A stretch of 10,228 nucleotides of DNA. Source: Flammula alnicola (lineage: Eukaryota > Basidiomycota > Agaricomycetes > Agaricales > Strophariaceae). Shown piece after piece: positions 1 through 8,204 of this stretch (position 1 is its first letter; every line of letters begins with the position of its first letter). The notes under the pieces were generated by a model that had not been told where the DNA came from, made no database searches, and saw only the letters and a program-made list of their open reading frames with translations. The stretch covers positions 1-10,228 of the forward strand of contig JADNRV010000860.1 of the NCBI GenBank assembly GCA_015499995.1, given 5' to 3'. Both the position numbers and the translations under genes were made by a program.

Positions 1-479
1 CCGCGAATACGTAGCCCAAATTTGCAGAGACCGGCGGAAATGGGCGGAGTCCACTTGAGACCGGCAACGTCAAGGTGGTCATTGGTCAAGGTTTCTTTCT
101 TTTGTTACAATGTTTGCCAGTGGTGCAAAAATATACCAACAGTAAATAAGCAACAACAACTTGAAGCTGGCTTGGCAGGGGATCGCAGAGTTGTTGCAGA
201 GATTATAATCTCGCAGGGACTAGGACGTCACTTGCCCTGCTCTGGACGCACAATATCTCCTGTATTCTTTTCTACTCTGCATTGACGCCAACTGTTGGAC
301 TCGGATGGCTCGGAGATGGTGTAACGGCCGGCTGCGCCACACGCTCTATCTCCTGGCGCCACAAATTGTTGAACGCCAGCGCTAAGGAGATAATGTCTTC
401 CATGAAGCACGGAAACCTTGCTACAATGTGGTTGTGTAAATCTAATCCTCGGTAAGTTCTGTCCAATCTCTCCTCACAA
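1..479. other. Non-coding or decayed sequence, weak transposase-like fragment
   Basis: No convincing intact gene is visible. Plus-strand frame 2 from about 233 to 385 reads a short peptide starting 'CPALDAQYLLYSFLLCIDAN'. A CPA pair followed by a hydrophobic stretch and 'IDAN' faintly recalls the core of fungal KDZ-type transposases, but the similarity is short, the flanks carry stops and the rest of the domain is absent. A second open stretch in another frame (about 290-455) ends next to a good donor-like 'GGTAAGTT' at 450-457; no partner exon was identified. I treat the region as intergenic or as very old relics. Confidence 0.3.
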
Positions 480-1215
480 TTGAATCACAATGCGCCGCCC
501 ACTCCCATGCGGGAAGAAGAGTCGTCCTGGCCATGTGAGCATTGGTTCATCACCGCCGGTCTACAAAGATTCGAGTTCAGGGAAAGCCACGTAACAACAG
601 ACCTGCTTAGTGGCATTTCGTGTCGACGCGTGATATATGATAGCCCTGACATTTTTCATACGCGAAATCATAAAGCCCTGCAGCATCTCTGCAGCGGTTT
701 GGAATATCGGCATAGGCCATCCGTTACATATCAGCTGCACACTGGATCCTAAAAATGCACCATCTCATATTGCGGCACGTCATCAAATTCAGATGTTTGC
801 CTGAGCCTGCAGGAACTTGTTCTATTCCTGTGTCCGGGGTCGTACTTGCCTAGAAAGGTGCATCTCTTGAACCTTTGTGCGGGGAGGTTTATGTACTCAC
901 AAAATATATAGTTCCTTAAAATATCTAGAGGTGCGGAACCGGGTATTGCGTTCAACAATAGCTCGGAAGCCGAACAGTGTCATCTTGTCGAAGTCATGAT
1001 TGGGAATACCTCCGCGGCCAAACTTCCAGAAGTGGCCTCATTGCAGTCACCCAAATTGTCGAGCAAGAAGAATCATTGTGGATAGAAGATCAATAATCGG
1101 CGTTTATCACTCCCAAACCAGCGAAGACACTGGAAGAGCCTCTGCCTTCATTCCGAAGTTTAAAAGCTTCGTAACATTGAATTGGTCGATCGAGTTCAAT
1201 GGTTCGTATTGGTGA
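480..1215 (+). pseudogene. Decayed F-box/LRR-like gene remnant
   Basis: Frame 3 is open from 480 to 908 except for a single stop (taa, 750-752). It contains leucine-rich text such as 'DVCLSLQELVLFLCPGSYLP' and 'RKVHLLNLCAGRFMYS'. The sequence then appears to move to frame 1, where 'SLKYLEVRNRVL' continues; frame 1 is open from about 904 to 1215 except for a tga at 997-999. The pattern (a 'CTISYC' segment followed by 'LQELVL' and 'LKYLEV') resembles the LRR part of Agaricomycete F-box proteins, a family also represented by the intact neighbour at 6392. No F-box itself was recognised upstream. Two in-frame stops and one frame change suggest a pseudogene, although base errors elsewhere in the window mean the breaks could be partly technical. 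The family assignment is inference. Confidence 0.35.
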
Positions 1216-1450
1216 ACCCGTTGTCCATTCAAGTATCCAGAGAATTTTATCTTATCATTGCGCAATGTGGGTGTATGGACTCGCCCTCAGTCCCTGAATT
1301 TACACCATCCTAAAGTGGTCCTGCTGTGGATTTCTGCCAATGAAGCCCAAACCAAATTTTGATTAGATTGATGTCACCTACAATCCAGGATGTGGATACA
1401 CTGACAAAAAAAATTGAAGGCCGAAGGGACGGTCCGGGTCATGCCCTAGT

Positions 1451-1473
1451 CCGATGTCAAGCGCCTACATCGG
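1451..1473. repeat. Short perfect inverted repeat (7 bp arms)
   Basis: The arms CCGATGT (1451-1457) and ACATCGG (1467-1473) are exact reverse complements separated by 9 bases. It lies in intergenic sequence with no gene attached. Arms this short occur by chance often, so a function is not claimed. Confidence 0.4.
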
Positions 1474-2438
1474 CTACTTGCCTGTCGAGACACGGGTGCA
1501 AAAAATTATGCAGGCATTGGTAGAAGCTCTGATATATCGACTTACCAGTACTCGCGCATTGGCCCGACGCGGCACGCCATCGTTTCGTCTATAATGGTTT
1601 AACTTTTAAGCAATATCATCAGCTTGTCACTGTGATAGGTCATCGGCCATCCCATGCTCACATTGACTAAGTAGTCGTAATCAAGAGATAACAGAGAGGT
1701 CGTAAATATGCCATCTGATCAGCGGAAATTCTCACCGCGGTTGCTGGAAGGGAGAATTGTTTTGAGTTGCCGCGGCGACACGTGAATTTCAGAACCCAAA
1801 GCAACTTGAAATCTGACAACTTTGTGCATATAAATTTTTCATGCTCAATGTATGGAAGCACTTCGGGATTTTGAATAATTAATTGCACGACGAACATCAC
1901 CCGGACGCTGTGATTAGATTATGTCGATCGACTGTACATGGATCGAGGGTCTGAACTTGTTGTCATAAGTATATATGTAGAATGCAAACGTGTCGGGTGG
2001 GCCCACAAGCGGCCAGGCCACGCTCCATACTTACAGTGACTCGACTTCGCCAAATCGTCGAATATTTATGAGTACTGCAAGTATCTAGGAATTATACATA
2101 AGTTTTTGCATTTTCTAAGGCTTTTGGACCACGGCCATATTTATTGCAATATAGAGTATATCGTATTGCACAGTTCGTTGTCAAGCTGCAAAATATCGTC
2201 TTTTTTGCAAGACCTTGGGTGGTTCAGGACCTGGCCAAGGTTCACGACTCCGAGTTGGAGTATGGGCGCCTAACATAAGATCATCTTTTTAGGCATCGGG
2301 GGTAATTATACGAACTACTAAATTGACATGAAAATATGTCTCCGACACCTGCCTGCTTCCTCAGAGTTCTTCAATAGCCATATACTAATGTACTCTTTTA
2401 ATATTATTCCATTACTAAGATTTATATTACTGTAGTGC

Positions 2439-2458
2439 GTTGCAATTTGGTTGCAATT
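2439..2458. repeat. Short tandem repeat GTTGCAATT x2
   Basis: The 9-mer GTTGCAATT occurs at 2439-2447 and again at 2450-2458, giving an 11-bp period. It lies about 440 bp upstream of the start of the gene at 2893 and could be a paired factor-binding site or chance duplication. Confidence 0.35.
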
Positions 2459-2600
2459 CAAGCTCAAACTTCAAGCGTCGTTACCATGGTCAGACCTGAC
2501 AGTGATAGCATTTAAATCTAACGCCTGCGCCGCTGGGTGTAGGTCAGTGTTCACAAACTTGTCAATGCATAAATAGTTACAGTAACGGTGCTAATCCAAG

Positions 2601-2892
2601 CTCTGATTATTTACTGAGTATAGTTTTGCGTGTCGTTCGTGATGTGCGCGCTTCTTGGTCATGTGATTATGTAACACAATGGGCAACGTCACATGTGTGG
2701 GAATTTGTGCTGATTGTCCCTGAGCTTTGCATCCGCTCTCCCAACTGTGTCCTCTTCTGCTGTCCCGTCGTCCTTCATTTTTATCCTTACATTGCGCTCT
2801 AGACATTTCAGGTCTAGTATCTAACGATCTCTTTACGATATATCTCCTCTCTTGCTTCCGGACTATCCTCAAGAGCCGAATTCCCATATGCT
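2601..2892 (+). promoter_or_regulatory. Putative promoter and 5' leader of the gene at 2893
   Basis: No protein-like frame fits here. The stretch from about 2735 to 2880 is rich in C and T on the plus strand (runs such as CCTCTTCTGCTGTCCC), as is usual just upstream of transcription starts in basidiomycete genes. A palindromic E-box-like CACATGTG lies near 2691-2698. No clear TATA box sits at a standard distance. The assignment rests on position and composition only. Confidence 0.35.
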
Positions 2893-5812
2893 ATGGCCCA
2901 AGCGTTATTTGATGAGCATCCCCTCGAGGAATACTTGCGAGGTTCGTGTATTCCATGGACCCAAACGCGATTTTTTATTTATCTACTTCAATAGAAGCGG
3001 GTGAATCACCTATGCTAATACCTGGTATATCACCAGAGTTGGAGCAGGAAATTGACCCCTACTATGGCCTGTACGACGACGATATGTCGGACGAATGTCA
3101 ACTAGACTGGTGTCCTCTAATACTACTCGAGTTTCTTGAGGTAAGAACTTGTGCATTTCTTCTTATTCTTCCCAAATGTGCGCTTTAAGGTATCACTACA
3201 CCATCAAGATGCCCCAGACACACTATCTCACCTGGGGTAGCCCGCTCTCTAAAAATATCGCTAATGACCGCCATTTGAATTTAGGTTCTTCAATCTGCGG
3301 TGTCTTCAGTCCAGTCCCAGAGTCCGTCAAACTCTTTCATTGAACGCTTCAAGTACAGTGTGATATCGTCGTCTCTACTTGCGCCGTCTCTTTCAACGCC
3401 GCATCCGGGTCGTACCCACCGCTCTTTGCCCGGAAAGTTGCAACATAGCAGGGCGTCCAGTATGGATCTTGATCGTCCAGCATCACCTTCTCCAATCCCT
3501 CCATCTGATCCCTCGTACGGCCCAATATCATTCGCGGCTGTATTAGCCGCAGTTTTCTTTAGCATTGGATTCCCTTTTTTCCCTTTAATTTTAATGATGG
3601 CGACCCTATTTCTCCTGTATAACTTCATTTCTATGACCGAGACGTCCAAGCATGACATGACTTCTGTGAGTTTCGGCCCGTCTCGTCCAATAAAATCTAT
3701 AATCTGGTTTTACAGTCTCTCAACGCTCTCGATGACCTGGTGGCCGCCAACGATATGTGGGACTCCATCGTACAGGACGCAGTGACCTTCTTGGATAACG
3801 AGGAACGCAAGTAAGTGATGTTGTAAATATTATGTTGAACCATCTGCTTACCGGTTCGATATTTTCTCCCTCATAGTTCTTCAGGTCCACCTTCACCTTC
3901 TACCATCCGCATCGCCCTCCATTCCTGTTTGCAAACAACGCACACTCAATGCGACAATGTCCGACATCTCTTCTCCGCGCTGACTTCACCAACGGAGTTA
4001 TCACAACTCTCCGAGATGTATGCCCCACCGTCACCCATCAAACCCGGGTTCAGTGCCGAAATTGGCTCCAGACCATTTTCTCTCTCATCTCCCCGCCTCC
4101 AGTCGTCACCTATATATTCGCCTACTACTCCTGAAAGTAAGCGGTCCACCTGGAATGGCCCTTACGCAGGTCTTGCGTATGCTGGCAGCCCGACCAATCC
4201 TGTCTTCAGAAGAAGACATCGTGTCAATCTCTCGGAATTTTTTCAAGCTGGCGTCAATAGTGCGCCTACAACTCCGTTTATCAGCGCTCTGACCCCAAGT
4301 CTTCCCGAGCGATCGATGACGGAGGAGCTCGTTAGTAGTAGCACAGATAATTTCTCTCCTCTTCCTTCCCATTTCGGCGCGGCGGCTCTGGATTTGCAGC
4401 GGAAGCGGAAGAGTGGGGGCATGGAAGCCTTTCGTACGCCTCCAGCAAACTATTTCACGTCGGACCTCCGAACTCCTCGTAGTGCTCGCAACAGCATGTT
4501 CGTTTCATCAGCATCTTCCTCATCTAAATTCACCAACGTCCAATCCTCCGTCATCCGCTGTCCTATTCATCGTTAAACCACTCGTTACAAGGTGCTTTGG
4601 CTGCTAAGCGATATGCGTGTTCGCATCTGCTTGCTCTTCGATTCGGGGACGAGGAAGACGAGGGATATTGGGAAGATGTTCGGAGTGTCATGGGGTTATT
4701 GAGTAGCGCACTCTCAGATGGATTTTCAAGACTCTCCGAAGCTCTTGATGAAATGGAGCAACAAAATCTCCGAGATCAGAATCCCACTCCTATTGCTACC
4801 CCTCAATCTGATATTTTCGACCACGACGTCGACACTCCAGAGCTTCTGGGCAGCGACCAGGATAATACATTCAGACGGCGCAAGAGTGGCGGCAAGGTGT
4901 CATTTGCTCCAATGCCAAACCACATTTCGAGATTTGCGGCTCATATAGATGCCATCTCATCTGCCCTGGATGACGCGCGAGATAATCTCGAACAGTGTGT
5001 TGCCGCACTCAAAGCAGATCCAACTTCCTCAAGCTCTTCAACGCCATCGAAGACCCTACGGCATTCGAGGTCGTTCTCTAGGACTTTATCACCGGCGCAG
5101 GACAATGACGCAGAAGCTGAGGAAATCGAGGCAGTGCAGGCTTATGAGCGCCTGCGTCGCGAGCTCGGCTTGGCCTTGAGGGAGTGCGAGCGAGGTAGGG
5201 AACGGCTGATGGAGATCATCAACCCACCTCCGATTCCAAGTGAAGACGAGGAAGAGTTTGACGACGTTCCTGGACTCGGCCACGACGCCAGCGATGATTC
5301 GGACAAGGCAGACCCGACGCCTCCTTCTGAAGATGAAACAGACACAGTAGCGCTGGCCAATGCAGGTCGCTTTCGGACTGCTGTTCTTAATGCCGAAGGA
5401 GGGAAGGAGAGGGGACTTTAATCGATGACGCAACATCACACCTCCTCTTGACTACCTCAACCCAGCATTTGCCTATGCCGGTATCGAGGAGGTGTTTGAA
5501 GCCGACACGGGTCCTAAAGTCGTGTTTTCGAGAGAAAAGTCGAAACTATCTCGAGAGGAGCGGATAAAAATTTCCAAGGCACGGAGAGAGAGCGGTTTGG
5601 GGTTGAACATCGGCGTTGGGGCTCCCACTGAGGGCGAGCCAGGTCCAGCAAAGATGGGCATGGAGAAGTGGGGTCCTGGTGGCGAGGTCGTGCAAGAACT
5701 GAAAGACGTGATTTGGAAGGTCAGCGAGAGGAAACGAAAATTGGCGGATTCTGGCGCTGATCTTCAGGTTGCATCCGAGACATCTCCATCGTCGTCGCTG
5801 GAGAGCTCGTAA
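2893..5812 (+). CDS. Inp2/vezatin-like myosin-binding membrane protein, frame broken three times
   Basis: Proposed exons are 2893-2941, 2995-3140, 3285-3665, 3716-3810 and 3877-5812. The four introns (53, 144, 50 and 66 nt) are all GT-AG and splice in frame; the ATG at 2893 is chosen because exon 1 joins exon 2 without a stop. Reading along the protein: an acidic N-terminus with 'DPYYGLYDDDMSDECQLDW' (about residues 38-56), then 'SFIERFKYSVISSSLL' (82-97), a membrane hairpin of two closely spaced hydrophobic helices (about 146-178), and a conserved-looking 'LNALDDLVAANDMWDSIV' just after it. A long Ser/Pro-rich region follows, then 'ALAAKRYACSHLLALRF', an acidic segment, and a charged helical C-terminus with 'REKSKLSREERI'. 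The 'FIERFKY...SSLL' block plus hairpin fits the vezatin/Inp2 myosin-binding family, which in yeast links peroxisomes to myosin V for inheritance; this naming is inference. Frame 2 passes to frame 1 between 4528 and 4573, then via frame 3 back to frame 2 between 5391 and 5564. If joined, the product is about 870 residues. Confidence 0.6.
3141..3284 (+). other. Intron 2 of the Inp2/vezatin-like gene (144 nt)
   Basis: Donor GTAAGA and acceptor TTTAG with a branch-like GCTAATGAC about 20 nt before the acceptor. The intron is phase 0 and joins 'LLEFLE' directly to 'VLQSAVSS'. A shorter alternative splitting this interval into two introns around an exon at 3190-3236 was tested: it throws the following exon out of frame into a stop, so the single intron is preferred. 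Confidence 0.6.
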
Positions 5813-6391
5813 CCTCATCCGAGCCTCATTCCTGCGAGTTCGTTGCCTCCATTTTATTTATTTTTCCATGGAAGAACGAGGAATCTCATACTACGGGAAG
5901 ATTCTTTCGTCGCTCGCGCACCACATTCTTATAGGACGGCCCGCAATCAGTGGTCCGCCGATTATCTTTTTAAAAGTTATTTCATCAACGTTATTGTGTA
6001 TACTTATGCCAACCCACGTTCTTTTAGAAAGGTTTCTCATTTGTTGAAAATGAGTTATATTCGAAACGGTCTTTACATGTTTATACCTTATCTTACTTAT
6101 ACCTAGTATGTAATTCGACTTCCCATTGGTCCTTCGCAGTAAGTATACAAAATAGATTCTTGGGTTGTTCAGATTTTGAACCTTACGCCGGGTGTAATCT
6201 TTCTCCAATCGTCGATGGAACCACCACCTCAGCCTGTCAGCTCTACAACATTCTCGTTGTCCGGATAACTCGGCCCGCGGCCCGGCCTGGCATGGTCTCT
6301 CTAAGTTTTCTCTTTTGTTTCCTCCCACTCCCCATTTTTGCGATACCAAGACATATTACTCTTCGTCTACCGACAAACGCACCTTATTGTT
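5813..6391. other. Intergenic: 3' flank of one gene and promoter of the F-box gene
   Basis: The two genes are in tandem on the plus strand with 579 bp between stop and next start. A T-rich patch near 5850-5870 may belong to the 3' untranslated and polyadenylation region of the upstream gene. Nearer the F-box gene there is a pyrimidine-rich run (about 6298-6340, TCTCTTTTGTTTCCTCCC), typical of a fungal core promoter or 5' leader. A long open frame on the minus strand (6349-5891) has no protein-like character and is ignored. Confidence 0.4.
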
Positions 6392-8017
6392 ATGGACACC
6401 CATTTTGACAGCCCATCTGAAGTTGAACCTATTCCGAACCACAAAGATGTCATCAGCCTTCGTCGGCGGAACTCCCTTCTACCCATCTCCACTCTATCTG
6501 ACAACATCCTCGAGACGATATTTCTCATCAATGCTCCTATCTTGGAAGGTGGTGACGCATCTTACTTGGAATTCGTCGCGGATACTCGCACCACTTTGTC
6601 CTCGTCACAGGTTTGTTACCAGTGGCGCCAATTTGCGCTTGGGTACCCTTTTCTCTGGAGCCGTTGCGTCCATTTCAACTACAACAACCCGCACTGGAAT
6701 GCGCAGTTACTCTTGCGCTCTGAGCCTTGTCCTATTAGCGTTAAAATCCCGGGAGGATATGGATACATCGAAGATGTCGTTACGCGAATGATGCCCCATT
6801 CTTCCAGGATCAAGGTTTTGGATATCAACCTCGATAGAAGGCATTGGAACAATCTCCTCTTCATGCTAGAAAATGGAATGCCTCTCCTAAAATCCTTCTT
6901 TTTGCGCACCATAGATGGGGAAGGGTTACAGACAGAATATCTGAGCGTTGAGTATCCACGCTTTATTCTGCCTGGGTCTCTCTTCGCGAACACTCCGAAT
7001 TTGCAAGAATTTGGCTGTCAAAACTACCCGTTCGATTTCGAAATACCACCGTCTGTGCTGCAAGGACTAACCAAACTTTCCGTGAAATCCCTACATGAAA
7101 TCCACGCTCTATCAATTACGAAATGGTTGGGGGTCTTATCACAAATGCAGAGTCTTCAAGACCTCTACATTAACAGGGCTGTATCACTCGGAAATGACTT
7201 CGTTGAATCGGCGCATCATAAAATACAACTTCCCAACCTCTTAAAGCTTTCCCTCAGATCACCCATTATTGAAAGCTCAAATTTATTGGACAGTTTATCC
7301 ACCCCAAATTTACTCCTGTGCGACCTTCATATAAACGATGCACAGCCAGGTCGACATCTATCTAAAATCGTTGCTCGTCTTGAATACGATTTTCATTCGC
7401 GGTTGGAATACGACAAGCAGAAGATCTCGCTTCAAATCCAGTCAACTCATCTGAGCTTTGGCAGCCTAGGCCTAGATGATTCGGTTTTGGACTCTATTCC
7501 AAACTATCCTGGCTTCGTCCTGAAAATACACCCCTCCTACATATTAACGAGAAAACAGGTGACCGACAATCTGTTCTCTTGCGCCGCGTTTATGGCATCA
7601 TCGACAGAAAATACTTTTCTATCCTCAACCACCACACTACATTTTACCATTCACAACCTGCTAAAATCGGAGACGATAGCACACCAGGCCCTTCTCTCTC
7701 CCTTTTCCGCTCTCTCGACAAGGTCAAGACTCTGATCCTCGATGTCGTCAACCACTCCCAATTCACGGATCTCCTTCAGCACTTTCGCCAACAGCAAACT
7801 TCCAAGTTGTTTATGCCATCCCTCAGCATCTTGGGTTCGAGTGCGTAGACTTTAGCGACGAGGATTATTCGATGAATTCTTGCAGTTTGTTTGCCAGAGG
7901 AAGGAAGCTGGTTTGGAATTCCAGTCCATACAGTTCGACAACACGATATCACCGTCATCAACTCGCCCAACTGGAGAGACTTGGGATAATGCGGAATTAG
8001 TGGTACGAGAGTACTAA
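6392..8017 (+). CDS. F-box protein with degenerate leucine-rich repeats, frame broken three times
   Basis: An F-box protein recruits substrates to an SCF ubiquitin ligase through Skp1. The ATG at 6392 is chosen because the F-box begins about 30 residues later: 'LLPISTLSDNILETIFLIN' (29-47), followed by 'SSSQVCYQWRQFALGYPFLW', the usual 'VCRxWRxIAxxxPxLWS' end of the motif in Agaricomycete F-box proteins. After it come irregular leucine-rich repeats, including 'NTPNLQEFGCQNYPF' and 'LPNLLKLSLRSPI'. The first frame stops at 7733-7735, but the expected C-terminal text resumes in frame 1 ('SLDKVKTLILDVVNHSQF'), then frame 3 ('GFECVDFSDEDYS'), then frame 2 ('DEFLQFVCQRKEAGLEFQSI'), to a stop at 8015-8017. 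Each change is -1. Joined, the protein would be about 542 residues; unjoined it is 447. No introns are needed. The target cannot be predicted. It may be a functional gene with base-loss errors or a young pseudogene. Confidence 0.75.
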
Positions 8018-8204
8018 TCGGGGTGTCAACCAGCCCGAGTGCATGAGCGAGATACCCTGTGAAATATATATTTATGCTGCCATTGATTCGAGGGCATCTG
8101 CTTCCTAAGCCCCTGCTCACTCTAGTTTGGATCCATGACGATCTCGAAGAACAAACTACTGAGAGACCGAATGTCTGGCCAGCACCTTTTTAATTTACAG
8201 GCGC
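8018..8204. other. Convergent 3' flanks
   Basis: The F-box gene (plus) and the membrane-protein gene (minus) end facing each other with 187 bp between their stops, so both 3' untranslated regions must lie or overlap here. No classic AATAAA was seen at a clear position on either strand. The segment contains no protein-like frame. Confidence 0.45.

Larger units (their letters stand above)
1216..2600. other. Long intergenic stretch without a recognisable gene
   Basis: About 1.4 kb with no reading frame that looks like a protein in either strand; the longest open frames are short and of random composition. The base content varies locally, with AT-rich patches around 2080-2200 and 2380-2440. Small structures visible are an inverted repeat at 1451-1473 and a short direct repeat at 2439-2458, listed separately. 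No tRNA-like cloverleaf was recognised by eye. Confidence 0.6.

Noticed and set aside
1430..1520. tRNA or structured RNA around the CCGATGT/ACATCGG repeat
   Set aside because: Only one 7-bp stem is present; no acceptor stem or T-loop sequence accompanies it.
2591..2887. 98-codon open frame on the minus strand
   Set aside because: It overlaps the promoter and C/T-rich leader of the plus-strand gene and its Arg/Lys-rich text comes from that composition; there is no domain or codon pattern.
3190..3236. Possible extra small exon inside intron 2
   Set aside because: Both flanking GT-AG pairs exist, but including it puts the next exon out of frame and reaches a stop quickly.
3290..3658. 122-codon minus-strand open frame
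   Set aside because: It is the antisense shadow of exon 3 of the plus-strand gene, which has in-frame splice junctions and a membrane hairpin.
5891..6349. 152-codon minus-strand open frame
   Set aside because: It lies in the intergenic region, has unstructured mixed composition, no recognisable motif and no supporting splice context.
7859..8000. Frame 3 continuation of the F-box gene after 'DEDYS'
   Set aside because: It stays open to 7998 but reads Ser/Arg-rich text unlike the family, whereas frame 2 gives the expected 'FLQFVCQRKEAGLEF' ending.
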